Shown: positions 23,917-33,454, counted from the first letter of the stretch. The stretch is 50,132 nucleotides of DNA from an uncultured Clostridia bacterium (GCA_947626575.1 CANQSR010000014.1:1-50132); one strand, 5' to 3'. Numbers and translations: made by a program. The notes: a model not told the origin generated them from the sequence alone.

Positions 23917-24906
23917 TTATTTTTCAATGTTGAACGTCGCTTCTTTTAGGTCGAAGTTGTAGGTGCCGAGGTCATAGATCATACTGCTCTCCATGTGGAG
24001 AAGTACGTTGCGGAACTCGTTGGCATTGGGGTCGACGCACCGCGCATAGACAAGCTCCTGCGTGTTGCCGGGGTTGGAACCGCCGTACCCGATGGAGACG
24101 CGGTAGCTCTCGATATCCCGCTTTGCTTCTTCGCCGTTCAGCGCGAACGTGCATCCGTATTTTTCGAGCGTGGGCGTCCCGGAGGAGGCCAGCGTCGCCA
24201 CGGCGAGTTTGGAGGGGTTGACCGTGCGGAAACTGAACGCGGCAGAGGGGTCTATCCCGCGGAGTACGAAGAGGATCTGCTCGTTATCGAAGAAGCTCCC
24301 GCCGCCGCCCACGTTCAGCGTGGTGACGGAAGGCTCATAGCCCTCCGTTCCCACCCGTTCGGGATAGGTGAGCGTCACCGTGGAAGTGGTGAGGGCCGCG
24401 TCGTACGAAGCGACGTATTGGTAATGATATTTTACGGTGACGTCCTCTTTTTTGGCCGCGGCCGTACGGGGCAGGTTGCTCGTCACTTCCCGTTCGCTGC
24501 GCACGGGGCGAAGCCCGTCCGAAACGCCCAAAAACCACACCTTTGCGGTGATGCTGTCCGTAAAGTCGCCGCAGCTCTCGTTTTTGAAGTAATACCGCCC
24601 CGTGATCGTATATTTGGTTTCGAGATAGTACCCCACGGGCTTGCCTTCGGCGTAGGGAATGTTCACGGCGAGAAGGTTCGTGGTGTACGTTCCCGCGTCG
24701 AGTTCGGCGCGCACGTCGCCGCCGCTGTCCTTGGGGGTAAACGTGACCGTGTAACTGAGCTGTTCGCTCGTTCCCGTGAGGCCGCCGTAGTTATTCGTGG
24801 AGGAATACCAATTGGCCGAGATGGGAACGGAGGGCTGGGCAGCACACGCCGCAAAGAGGAGAACGGGGGCGAGAACGAGCGCGCCCGCGAGTTTTTTTGC
24901 TTTCAT
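23917..24906 (-). CDS. Lipoprotein of unknown function (329 aa)
   Basis: This is a predicted lipoprotein with a signal peptide ending LLFAAC (lipid attachment at about C22), then a 300-residue extracellular part rich in Y, T, V and S with alternating hydrophobic pattern, suggesting a beta-rich fold. There are no catalytic motifs I recognise and only two further cysteine positions (NESCGDF and KYGCTFAL, plus YARCVD). The ATG at 24906 has GGAG upstream; a longer start at 24936 would remove the signal peptide from the N-terminus. It has its own promoter and ends at the shared hairpin. Confidence 0.75.
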   Translation of the reverse strand: MKAKKLAGALVLAPVLLFAACAAQPSVPISANWYSSTNNYGGLTGTSEQLSYTVTFTPKDSGGDVRAELDAGTYTTNLLAVNIPYAEGKPVGYYLETKYTITGRYYFKNESCGDFTDSITAKVWFLGVSDGLRPVRSEREVTSNLPRTAAAKKEDVTVKYHYQYVASYDAALTTSTVTLTYPERVGTEGYEPSVTTLNVGGGGSFFDNEQILFVLRGIDPSAAFSFRTVNPSKLAVATLASSGTPTLEKYGCTFALNGEEAKRDIESYRVSIGYGGSNPGNTQELVYARCVDPNANEFRNVLLHMESSMIYDLGTYNFDLKEATFNIEK

Positions 24907-24934
24907 GATCGCTCCTTCGAGGTGCTTTTCCGCC

Positions 24935-24963
24935 ATTATAGCACAAATTTACGGATTTGTAAA
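24935..24963 (-). promoter_or_regulatory. Promoter of the lipoprotein gene
   Basis: On the minus strand, TTTACA (24963-24958), a 17-base spacer and TATAAT (24940-24935). Confidence 0.8.
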
Positions 24964-25016
24964 AATAAAACGGTGAAATCGCGGGAAAATTTTCGTAAAT
25001 CTGCCCGCAAATATGC

Positions 25017-25022
25017 TATAAT
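25017..25022 (+). promoter_or_regulatory. -10 box of the addB-addA operon
   Basis: A TATAAT hexamer preceded by ATATGC lies 27 bases before the addB ATG. No good -35 box is visible at 16-18 bases upstream (CGTAAA at best), so the promoter may be weak or depend on an activator. Confidence 0.5.
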
Positions 25023-25049
25023 GTAGAAAATCCTTTCACGGAGAAGAAC

Positions 25050-28000
25050 ATGACGAAGATCATCGGCGCCCCCACCCTCGACGATGCGCTCCAAGCGCTC
25101 ACGGCGGCGGTGGCGGCAAATGAAGCGCGGGGCGAGGCCACGCTGGTCTTTTGCGAGGACAGGCTGACTTTGCTCGCCGAACAGGCCGTTTTAGACGCAA
25201 ACGGCGCGAGTTTTCTGACCGAAGTCACTACCTTCCGCCGCTTCTTGAACAGGACGGGGGAGAAATGCACGATCGGAAAGCACGGGTCCGTTCTCGCCAC
25301 GGCCGCGCTGCTCGGAAAATATGCGGATTCGCTCGGATGCTTCAAGCGCAATGCGGCGCAGGCCGTCTATGAGACGCTCGCCCAGCTCGCGGCTTCGCGC
25401 GTGACGGAAGAACTTCTCTTGGAGAGCGCGGCGGAAGTGGAGGGGCTGTTGCAGAGAAAGCTCAAAGATCTCGCCCTGCTCCTCGAAAAATACAACGGCT
25501 TTTTGAAGGAAAACGGCCTCACCGACGAAAACGGCTATCTCGCCCTTCTTCCCGCGCGCATCGGGGAACTCCCGCCGCAGAACGTCATCTTTTTCGCCTT
25601 TCCCTCCTTCACGCGGCAGGCGCAGGCGTGTATCCGCGCGGCCATCTCCCGCCACCGCGTGACGGGCATCTTCCTCGCGGGCAGGGAGGCCTTTTACGAC
25701 CCCGAAGCGGCGCACATCTTCCGCAAGGTGGCCGAAGAATGCGGGCGCGCGGAGGTTGCGCTTTTGCCCGTATCCCTGCAAGGCGACGCCCTTCACATGC
25801 ACCGCACGCTGTATGCCGCCGTCCATACGTTCGGCAAGAAACGCACGGACCATGTCCGCATCTCCGCCCCCCGCGATGAGACGGAGGAGATGAACGCGGT
25901 CGCCGCGCGCATCCGTATGCTTGCGGCGGGCGGTCGGCGTTACAGGGACATCGCGTTGCTCGTCGGCGGGCAGGAATATTTCTTTGCCGTCCGCAAGGCC
26001 TTCGAGGCCTATAAGATCCCTTACTATGCCGATATCAAGCGGAAATTTTCCGAACATCCCTTCTGCATCTTCGTGCTTTCGCTTCTGGGGGCGGCGGCAA
26101 GCGGCCTTCTTCCCGACGATGCGGACGCCATCGCCTCCTCCGTCTATTTCGGCGAGAGCGGGGCTTACCGCAACTATCTGAGGCGGTACGGGGCCTTCCG
26201 CGGCGGCGCATTGCGCGAGATCCGCGAGGCCGACTGCGCGGACTATGCCGATTTTGCCGTCCTCGACGCCTGCCGCGAGCGCATGAAAATTGTGTACGGC
26301 CTCTTCCGCATGAAGGGCCGCCGTGCGCGCGGCAATGAATATACGGCCGCCATCCGCGCCCTCTGGAAGGCGGTGGACGGCGAGCGCGTGACGCAGGACC
26401 TTGCGGCGCGGCTCCCCGCCGAGGAGCGCGCCTTCCTCGATATCTCCCGCCTCGAAACCATGCTCTCGGAGACCGAGCGCGTGGTGGGGGAGGAGACCTT
26501 CGACGCGCGGGAATTTGCCTCCATTTTGAAGAGCGGCATGGATGCGCTCACCGTCTCGGTGTTGCCCCGCTGTGCGGACGCCGTCTTTGTGGGCGACGTC
26601 ACCGAGAGCAGGATCCGCCGCTCGCCCGTACTGTTCATCGCCGGCCTCACCGAGGAGCTTCCCCGCGTCTCGCAGGATACCGCCGTCATCAGCGACGGGG
26701 AGATCCGTGTACTCGGAAAGCTCCAAGTGGAGCTGGACCCCGAAATCGCCGTCGTCAACGCCCGCGCGAAGGAGGCCTTCGCGCTCAATCTGTGCGCCTT
26801 TTCCGAAGAGCTGTATCTGAGCTGTCCCGTGCGCAAGGGCGGCAAGGAGACGGCGCGCAGCGATGCCTTCTATTACATCGAACGCGCATTCGAAGCGGCA
26901 CCCATGTCTGAGGTGTACCCCTTCGATTGCTGTGAATATACGCCCGCCCTGCTCGCATTTTTCCGCGATCTCGATGCGGCGGGGAAGGGGGCGGAGCGCA
27001 TCGCGCGGTGTTCCTCGGTGCGGGCGGTCCTCATGGACCCGCCGCGAAAGGATTGGCCGTCGGGCGACCCCGACCTTCTGCGCGCGCGGCGGGAGAAGGG
27101 AGAGAGCGAAGAGGCGGGAGAGCTGTGGAAGGGGCTGAGCCTTTCGCCCACGCAACTCGAAACGTACTTCGATTGTCCCTACAAGGGCTTTGCGATGCGG
27201 GCATTGCGCATCTCGGAAACGGAGGAGAGAACGCTCCTCGACGGCGCCGAGCGGGGTACCTTTTTGCATGCGGTTCTGGAACAGATGGGCCGCAGGTTCA
27301 ACGAGATCGCGGAGGAGGAGACGGTGCGGAAGGAGACGCGGCAGGCCGCCGAAGCTCTTCTGCAAACGCCCCGTTTTGCCGCCGTCGCCGATACCAAGGC
27401 CGGCGCGTACATGGGCGTGCGGCTCGTGGAGGACGCCGTCAACGTCACTGCGGCCGCCTACCTCCAACTCAAAGGCTCCGCCTATGAATTTGCGAGCGGC
27501 GAGGTCCCCATCGAGGTCCCCTCGCTCGGCCTCAAAGGCAAGGCCGACCGCGTGGATATCGCGCGGGAACAGGGGGGCGAAGGCAAGTATGTGCGCGTCA
27601 TCGACTACAAGACGGGAAGCATCGGCAAGGACGCCGCCGATTACTATACGGGCAGAAAGTTACAGCTCCCGCTGTATCTCCGCGCCGTCTCCGAGGCCGA
27701 AGGCGGCAGGGCGGCGGGCGCCTTCTACTTCCCCGCCGCCGATAACTTTACGGAGGACGCCAAGAACAAATTCCGCATGAAGGGCTTCTTCTGCAAGGAT
27801 GAGGACGTCGTCATGGGCATGGACTGTACCCGCGCCCAAAGGGTGAGCAAGGAGGGCAAGGTGATCTATGAGGCGAGCAAGTTCTTCGAGAGCGGAAGCG
27901 GCGATGCGCTCCCGCGCGAGGACTTCGAGCGGTTCCTCGATTACGCCGGCCTCGTCGCCGTGCAGGCAAAAGCAGAGATGGGGTCGGGAAATATCGCCCC

Positions 28001-28187
28001 GTCGCCCTATGAAAACGCCTGCGGCCACTGCAAGCTCAAAGGCATGTGCGGGTTCGTGGGCGATGCGCGCGGCGAGGGCGCCGTCACGGCGGCGGAGATC
28101 GCAGACATTGCGGGGCGCGCGGAAGCGGCAGGGCAGGAGGCCGCCGCGGCCGAAGCGGGATCAAGCACAGGGGAGGAAGAACAATGA
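25050..28187 (+). CDS. addB: AddB subunit of helicase-nuclease AddAB
   Basis: AddAB resects double-strand breaks and loads RecA, the Bacillota counterpart of RecBCD. AddB (1045 aa, slightly short) has an inactivated UvrD-like N-terminal half and a C-terminal PD-(D/E)XK nuclease that stabilises Chi binding. The Fe-S cluster ligands are visible: one cysteine in YFDCPYKGF before the nuclease, then CGHCKLKGMC (C-x2-C-x5-C) near residue 990. The nuclease core is KGKADRVD ... VRVIDYKTGS. The tail is alanine- and glutamate-rich. The stop overlaps the addA ATG. It contains one CGGACATGG word at 25850. Confidence 0.95.
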   Translation: MTKIIGAPTLDDALQALTAAVAANEARGEATLVFCEDRLTLLAEQAVLDANGASFLTEVTTFRRFLNRTGEKCTIGKHGSVLATAALLGKYADSLGCFKRNAAQAVYETLAQLAASRVTEELLLESAAEVEGLLQRKLKDLALLLEKYNGFLKENGLTDENGYLALLPARIGELPPQNVIFFAFPSFTRQAQACIRAAISRHRVTGIFLAGREAFYDPEAAHIFRKVAEECGRAEVALLPVSLQGDALHMHRTLYAAVHTFGKKRTDHVRISAPRDETEEMNAVAARIRMLAAGGRRYRDIALLVGGQEYFFAVRKAFEAYKIPYYADIKRKFSEHPFCIFVLSLLGAAASGLLPDDADAIASSVYFGESGAYRNYLRRYGAFRGGALREIREADCADYADFAVLDACRERMKIVYGLFRMKGRRARGNEYTAAIRALWKAVDGERVTQDLAARLPAEERAFLDISRLETMLSETERVVGEETFDAREFASILKSGMDALTVSVLPRCADAVFVGDVTESRIRRSPVLFIAGLTEELPRVSQDTAVISDGEIRVLGKLQVELDPEIAVVNARAKEAFALNLCAFSEELYLSCPVRKGGKETARSDAFYYIERAFEAAPMSEVYPFDCCEYTPALLAFFRDLDAAGKGAERIARCSSVRAVLMDPPRKDWPSGDPDLLRARREKGESEEAGELWKGLSLSPTQLETYFDCPYKGFAMRALRISETEERTLLDGAERGTFLHAVLEQMGRRFNEIAEEETVRKETRQAAEALLQTPRFAAVADTKAGAYMGVRLVEDAVNVTAAAYLQLKGSAYEFASGEVPIEVPSLGLKGKADRVDIAREQGGEGKYVRVIDYKTGSIGKDAADYYTGRKLQLPLYLRAVSEAEGGRAAGAFYFPAADNFTEDAKNKFRMKGFFCKDEDVVMGMDCTRAQRVSKEGKVIYEASKFFESGSGDALPREDFERFLDYAGLVAVQAKAEMGSGNIAPSPYENACGHCKLKGMCGFVGDARGEGAVTAAEIADIAGRAEAAGQEAAAAEAGSSTGEEEQ

Positions 28188-31100
28188 GCCTTACGCCGCA
28201 ACAGCAAAGGGCCGTAGAGGCCCACGGCAAGACCATCGTCTCGGCCGCCGCAGGCAGCGGAAAGACGCACGTCATGGTCAGCCGTTTCGTGCGCCTCATC
28301 ATCGAAGAACACGCCGATATCCGCGATATGCTTGCCGTCACGTTCACCAACAAGGCGGCGGCGCAGATGCGCGACCGCATCCGCCGCGCCCTGCTCGAAG
28401 CCATCGCCGCGGAAAAGGGCGAAGCGCGGGAATTTTTGACCCGCCAGCTCAAAAATCTGCCCCTTGCGGACATCTGCACCATCCACGCCTTCTGCGGGCG
28501 GCTGCTCCGCACCTATTTTTACCTCGCGGACCTCGACCCCGCCTTCCGCATCACGGGGGACGAGGACGCCGAGTGCGCGGCGCTTTCGGGGCGCGCCATG
28601 GACCGCGCCTTCGAGGAGGCCTATGAGGGCAACGTGGAGGGGTTCGAACGCCTCCTCGCCGTCTACTTCCGCAAGAAGGACAGCGATCTAAGGGACCTCG
28701 TCGGGATGATGTATGCAAGCGTAAGGTGCGATGCGCATTACCGCGATACGCTCAACGCCATCGCCTCGAACAGTGAAGATACCTTCGACGAGGCGGCCGA
28801 AGTCATCAAATGCGAGGCCGTGCGCAAACTGCGGCGGCTCTACGCCGACCTTCTGCGCGTGGGCAAAGACCTTTCCGCGGTCTCCAATTCCAAGCTCGCG
28901 CATTACTATAAAGAACTCGAAGCGGCGCTTTCCTATATCATGGAGGCCGCCGACCTCTTCGACCTCGCGGGGCGCATCTCCGAGCGCATCAAGGGGTCGC
29001 TCCCCTCGGAAAAGGAGCTGAAAAACGATGCCGAGCGCGATATCGCGGCGCGTCTGTATGACATCCGTTCCGAGCGTCTGAAAAGCATACGGGAAAGCGT
29101 CAAGCGGTACCATGCCCGCGATGAGGAGTACGAAAAGTACGATAACGGCAGAAAACAGGCCGCCGCGCTCGCCGCGCTCACGCTCGTGTATGACGACATG
29201 TACACGGCGGAAAAACGGGAGGCGGGCGTCCTCGATTACGAGGATCTCGAACACCTCACCATACAGCTTTTGGGAAACGAAGAGGTGCGGGATGCGCTCC
29301 GCAAGCGGTACGGATACATCTTTGTGGACGAGTATCAGGACGTCAACCCCATGCAGGAGGAGATCGTCTCGCTGCTTTCGGGGAAGGACGTGTTTCTCGT
29401 CGGCGACCTCAAACAGGCCATCTATGGCTTCCGCGGCAGCAAGTCGCAATATTTTGCCGAGAAGGAGCGCGAATTTGAAACGGAGGGCAACTGCCTTCCG
29501 CTCAGCGCCAACTTCCGTTCGGCAAAGGCCATTCTCGACGCCGTCAACACCGTGTTCACTGCCGCCCTTCCGGGGTATGCCGCGCTGAACGGCGGGGAAC
29601 TTTACGGCGGCTATACGGGCGAAGTCGTCCTGCACGAACTGCCCGCATGCGAGGAGGAGGCCGCAAGGGAGCGCGGCGTTTACTCGGTAAAAGAGGCGGC
29701 GGCAATGGCGCGCGCCGACCGCACGGCGGAGCGCGTCGTCGCCATCGTCGAGGAGGAGTGCGGCAGGCGCATCGGGTGCGGCAAGCAGTATTTCGATACC
29801 GAGACGCACGAGTTCAAAGAGGTCACTTACGGCGATATCGCCGTCCTCGTGCGCAAGAAGAAGGAGACGACGGCGGCCGTGGTGCGTATGCTCTCCGAGC
29901 GCGGGATCCCCGTCACCACGGATGCAAAGATCAACATCTGCGATTACTTCGAAGTGCGGCTCATCCTCGATTGGCTCTCCCTGCTCGACGACCCCGAACA
30001 GGATATCCCGCTCGCCTCCGCCATGCTCTCCGTCATCGGGGGATTTTCCGACGGCGACCTCGCGCACATCCGCATTTGGGCGGACGGCGCGGGCATAAGA
30101 GGCAGCTTCCGTGCCGTCTGCCGTCTCTATGCGGCGCGGCACGGCAAGGGGGACGCGCAAGCGGAAAAACTCCGCGCGTTTTCGGAGCGGGTGTCCGCAT
30201 ACCGCGACCTCATGCGCGTGCGCACGGCTTCGGAAATGATCGCCCTGCTTCTTGCAGACGGGCTGGAAGCGCAGATCGCGGCGAAGGGGGAGAGCGCGAT
30301 GCGGTTGGGGCGCGTCCGCCGTCTGATCGCCGAGAGCGAGACGTGCGGCGACGTACACAGCTTCCTCGCGCGCCTCAGAAATTGCGGCTATGAAGTGGAC
30401 CTCTCCGAGGCGGGCGGCGAAAACGCCGTCCACATCGCCACGATGCACGCCTCCAAGGGCCTCGAATTTCCCGTCGTCATCCTCATCGACCTCGATACCG
30501 CCATACAGGGCGTTTTCAAGCGCAACGAGTTTTTGTGGACGGATAAGTTTCACTTCGCTCCCCGCTGCTATGACCTCGAAAAGAAGGTGTACAAGAATAC
30601 GCTATTGAGGGACGCCACCGCGCTCTATGCCATGCAGGAGGCCATCGACGGCGAGCGCAATCTCCTGTACGTGGCCATGACCCGCGCGCGTTGCCGCCTG
30701 CACATGGTTTTTTCCGACGGCCCGTGCAAATACCAAAGCGCGGAAGAGGAGATGGAGCATTACTCCGTCCCCGATGCGAAGAGCCTCGCAGACCTCATTC
30801 CCCGCCTTTCGCTTCATGCGGAAAAGGGGACGGCCGAAGAGGCGGGCGAGCCTGCGGCAGCCTCGGCTCCTCTCTACCGCCCCTCGGCAGAGCTTGTGGA
30901 AAAGATCCGCGAAGCGGCGCGGCCCTATGCCCATGCGGAGAGTACGCTGATCCCCGTGAAGGACTCGGCCTCAGGGCTTCTCGGAAGAAAGACCCCACCC
31001 ATGTACAGGGAAGAGGAGGAAGAAGAGACGGATACCATGTCCGAGATGAGTACGGAAGATGCGGGCATGGGTGGGGGATATTCTACCGAAGTCGGCACGG

Positions 31101-31576
31101 CGTATCACGCCTTTTTGGAGCATGCGGAGTTCGGCGCAGACGCCGATGCGGAGTTCGAGAGGATGCGCGGCATCCTGCCCCCCGAACAGCTCGCCTTGCT
31201 CGACCCCGCGCGCGTGCGCGCCATCCTGAACATGCCGCTTCTCAGAGGGCTTGCGGGCAAAAAGACTTATCGCGAACAGCGCTTCCTTGCGCGTTTCCCC
31301 GCGCGGGAATTTGCTTCGAGTTACGGCGCGGCGACGGACGACGAGGTCATGTATCAGGGCGCCATCGACCTGCTCGTGGACGAGGGGGACGGCCGTTACA
31401 GCGTGATCGACTATAAATTTTCCTCGCTCTCCGCCGAAAAACTCCTGCGGCACTATGCCGTCCAGCTCAAACTCTACCGCATGACGGTGGCGCGCGTCAT
31501 GAAATGCGGGCTTTCGCAGGTGGGCGTCTATCTCGTGAACATCGCGCAGGGATACGTCGCGCCCTGTCCGCTCTGA
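28184..31576 (+). CDS. addA: AddA subunit, ATP-dependent helicase/nuclease
   Basis: AddA is the motor and nuclease subunit, with 1130 residues. LTPQQQRAVEAHGKTIVSAA-type Q motif and Walker A (AAAGSGKTHVM) open the protein, VTFTNKAAAQM (motif Ia) follows, and FVDEYQDVNPMQ is the DExx motif II. GDLKQAIYGFRGS is motif III and VAMTRARCRLHM motif VI. The C-terminal nuclease shows AIDLLVDEGDGRYSVIDYKFSS with GTAYHAFLEH before it. The ATG at 28184 overlaps the addB stop and follows GGGAGGAAG. A 40-residue acidic region near residues 935-975, encoded at about 30990-31080, holds one exact and two near copies of the CGGACATGG word. Confidence 0.96.
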   Translation: MSLTPQQQRAVEAHGKTIVSAAAGSGKTHVMVSRFVRLIIEEHADIRDMLAVTFTNKAAAQMRDRIRRALLEAIAAEKGEAREFLTRQLKNLPLADICTIHAFCGRLLRTYFYLADLDPAFRITGDEDAECAALSGRAMDRAFEEAYEGNVEGFERLLAVYFRKKDSDLRDLVGMMYASVRCDAHYRDTLNAIASNSEDTFDEAAEVIKCEAVRKLRRLYADLLRVGKDLSAVSNSKLAHYYKELEAALSYIMEAADLFDLAGRISERIKGSLPSEKELKNDAERDIAARLYDIRSERLKSIRESVKRYHARDEEYEKYDNGRKQAAALAALTLVYDDMYTAEKREAGVLDYEDLEHLTIQLLGNEEVRDALRKRYGYIFVDEYQDVNPMQEEIVSLLSGKDVFLVGDLKQAIYGFRGSKSQYFAEKEREFETEGNCLPLSANFRSAKAILDAVNTVFTAALPGYAALNGGELYGGYTGEVVLHELPACEEEAARERGVYSVKEAAAMARADRTAERVVAIVEEECGRRIGCGKQYFDTETHEFKEVTYGDIAVLVRKKKETTAAVVRMLSERGIPVTTDAKINICDYFEVRLILDWLSLLDDPEQDIPLASAMLSVIGGFSDGDLAHIRIWADGAGIRGSFRAVCRLYAARHGKGDAQAEKLRAFSERVSAYRDLMRVRTASEMIALLLADGLEAQIAAKGESAMRLGRVRRLIAESETCGDVHSFLARLRNCGYEVDLSEAGGENAVHIATMHASKGLEFPVVILIDLDTAIQGVFKRNEFLWTDKFHFAPRCYDLEKKVYKNTLLRDATALYAMQEAIDGERNLLYVAMTRARCRLHMVFSDGPCKYQSAEEEMEHYSVPDAKSLADLIPRLSLHAEKGTAEEAGEPAAASAPLYRPSAELVEKIREAARPYAHAESTLIPVKDSASGLLGRKTPPMYREEEEEETDTMSEMSTEDAGMGGGYSTEVGTAYHAFLEHAEFGADADAEFERMRGILPPEQLALLDPARVRAILNMPLLRGLAGKKTYREQRFLARFPAREFASSYGAATDDEVMYQGAIDLLVDEGDGRYSVIDYKFSSLSAEKLLRHYAVQLKLYRMTVARVMKCGLSQVGVYLVNIAQGYVAPCPL

Positions 31577-31609
31577 CCCCGCATTCGCCAAATATAGACA
31601 AATTACGGC

Positions 31610-31664
31610 AAAAACTCCCCTGCACCGATGTGCCGCGTTGGCAATCCTTGCAAGGGAGTTTTTT
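31610..31664 (+). terminator. Terminator-like hairpin carrying next gene's RBS
   Basis: AAAAACTCCC (31610-31619) pairs with GGGAGTTTTT (31654-31663), extended inside by TGCA/TGCA with one mismatch between. A six-base T-run ends directly at the ATG at 31665. The 3' arm contains AAGGGAG, the ribosome site of the downstream gene. It may terminate addBA and at the same time mask translation of the next gene. The same design occurs at 43368-43401. Confidence 0.7.
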
Positions 31665-32234
31665 ATGAATGTTTTCCATGATGCCGTACGCGCCTTCGGC
31701 GCCATACCCGATTGGGGGCTGATGTTGCTCCCCGCGCTTCTTGCCCTCTACACCTTGGCCACCGTGCTGTTCGGGGGCAGGAAGGCCTACCCTTACGTTG
31801 CGTTTTCCGCGTTGCCGCTCGCGGCGGTGCTGGGCGCGGGGCGGGGCGCGGCGGCCGATCTCGTCTACGTCGGGTGTACGGCCGCGTTTGCGGGGGTACT
31901 AAGGATGACGCTCTTTTTGCCGCGGCGAAAGCGGGCGATGCCGGATACGGGCCTGACGCCCGCGGGACCTGCGGCCGCGCGGGCGGAGCGGACGGTCGTG
32001 GAGACGCCCGCATACATCCCCATCGGGCAATGCGGGCTGGATATGGCGCAGGCGGAGGAATATTTGGCGCGGTTGAAGCGTGCGCCGCTGAGCGCGGGCG
32101 ACCGCCTCGAAGTGGAAGTGTTGGGTCGCATCTTAGACGGGGCGAACCGCGCCGCTTTGACCGAGGAAGAGCTGGCGCGCGTCAACGACGGCCTCGCCTC
32201 CATGATCAAGATCGCCGCGAAGTATAAGATATAG
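31665..32234 (+). CDS. Membrane protein of unknown function (189 aa)
   Basis: I do not recognise this protein. The 189 residues have two to three N-terminal hydrophobic segments (about 16-38, 46-62 and 66-84, then basic RRKRA) and a soluble C-terminal half with a helical, coiled-coil-like DMAQAEEYLARLKRA and LTEEELARVNDGLASMI. The topology suggests a membrane anchor with a cytoplasmic helical domain. The ATG is preceded by AAGGGAG held in the terminator-like hairpin described above. No separate promoter is seen. Expression may depend on readthrough from addBA. A repeat cluster follows. Confidence 0.65.
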   Translation: MNVFHDAVRAFGAIPDWGLMLLPALLALYTLATVLFGGRKAYPYVAFSALPLAAVLGAGRGAAADLVYVGCTAAFAGVLRMTLFLPRRKRAMPDTGLTPAGPAAARAERTVVETPAYIPIGQCGLDMAQAEEYLARLKRAPLSAGDRLEVEVLGRILDGANRAALTEEELARVNDGLASMIKIAAKYKI

Positions 32235-32698
32235 AATAAGAAATCGAAACCAAACAGCGGGGAAGGCAAGGAGAAAACTTGCCCACCCCTTGAGGGGTGG
32301 GTGTCACCGAAGGTGACGGAAGGGGTGTCATACAAATACACCACCCCCTCAGACCCGCAAGGGCGCGGGTCAGCTCCCCCTCAAGGGGGCGCCGAGACCT
32401 GCCCTTGCTGTCCCTTTTAGGGAAAGTGGCCGAATGAAATGAGGCCGAAAGGGTTTCGAAACCCCCTCAGTCTCGGCCTATGGCCTCGCCAGCGTCTCAC
32501 GCGGGTAGAACCCCGCGTTACATCGCCTGCGGCTCGTGGCGACCTTCGATAATAAATAGAAGCCTCGGTTGGACGGTCATCGTTCGCGCCTTCCGATGCG
32601 CTCACTCACCGCAAAACGCCGCCCACAGCACACTGTGCTGATGTGCGAGAAGCGCGTTTTGCGACCTACAAGGGGCGCCAAGCCCCCCGGTCTCCCTT
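32235..32698. repeat. Interspersed repeat cluster
   Basis: No gene is visible. It contains GCCCACCCCTTGAGGGGTGGGTGTCAC (near 32280, also near 14129), GC-rich CTCAAGGGGGCGCC pieces, a structured module (32407-32457), a CCTCGGTTGGACGGTCATC piece and the inverted 54-bp double hairpin. Confidence 0.75.
32610..32663 (-). repeat. 54-bp double-hairpin element, copy B
   Basis: This is the reverse complement of 9888-9941 with essentially no change, and the flanking CTTGGCGCCCC and GGTGAGTG are also shared. It lies 36 bases beyond the stop of the PRC-barrel gene, in the orientation of that gene. Confidence 0.8.
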
Positions 32699-33454
32699 TC
32701 AGTACTGCGTCAGCGTATTCACGGCGAGCGCGAGGAGCTTGCCCGCGCGGCGCGCCGATGCAATGAGCGCGGGCGTGACGCGGTCTCCCGTCTGCGCAAT
32801 GGCCACGCCCGTGTTGTCATACACGGGCCGTTTTACGTACCGCCCCAAAAGGTCGGTGCGAAGGGCAAGCCCCTTCGGTACGGGCGGATCGGCGGCGGGC
32901 GGCGTAGGCGACGGCTCTTTGAGCGGCGGGATGACGTCGGGCAGGTCCACGGCGGGTTCTTCCCCCGGCCTGTGCGGAACTTCCCGCTTCGCCTTTGCCT
33001 TTCGTGCGGCGGACGGCTTGGCTGCGCCCGCCGTTTTTTTGCAGCGCGCGCGTTCCTCTTCACTCGCATAGACGATCACCGTTTCGGCGACCGAGACGAG
33101 CGAGGCGGGTACCATGTCCGCGATGTTGCCGTTGGAAATCAAAAAACAGGGGGCTTCGCCGAAGTAGACGTCGCCGACGGCGCCCAACTCTTTTCCTTCG
33201 GCCGAATAGACGCGCTTGCCGATGGGGGAACCGATCCCCGCGGGCGATGCGAGCCGCGCCCTGCCCGCGATGACGGCGTCTGAAACGGACTTTATCGCAT
33301 GCGGGGGCAGAAAGGCTTCCTCTTCCTCGGCATCCGCGATCACGATGCACGAGAGCTTTTTGAAGTCGCGGGAGAGCCGTACGTCGGTGATGTAGCCGTA
33401 GGCTTCCCCGCCCGGTGAAAGAACGGGCTTTCCGATGAGCGTTGAAATCTGCAT
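32699..33454 (-). CDS. PRC-barrel domain protein
   Basis: This is a 251-residue soluble protein with at least one PRC-barrel at residues 1-75 (QISTLIGKPVLSPGGEAYGYITDVRLSRDFKKL, written here as two pieces around KPVLSPGG and GYITDVRL). A second barrel-like unit at about 75-130 contains IGKRVYSAEGKELGAVGDV. A basic, proline-rich linker (about 140-195) leads to a C-terminal domain with RYVKRPVYDNTGVAIAQ. PRC-barrels bind RNA or proteins (RimM) or occur in sporulation proteins such as YlmC/YmxH. AAGAGGT precedes the ATG. It is divergent from tex across a gap with a 16-bp palindrome. One CGGACATGG word lies at 33112. Confidence 0.82.
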   Translation of the reverse strand: MQISTLIGKPVLSPGGEAYGYITDVRLSRDFKKLSCIVIADAEEEEAFLPPHAIKSVSDAVIAGRARLASPAGIGSPIGKRVYSAEGKELGAVGDVYFGEAPCFLISNGNIADMVPASLVSVAETVIVYASEEERARCKKTAGAAKPSAARKAKAKREVPHRPGEEPAVDLPDVIPPLKEPSPTPPAADPPVPKGLALRTDLLGRYVKRPVYDNTGVAIAQTGDRVTPALIASARRAGKLLALAVNTLTQY

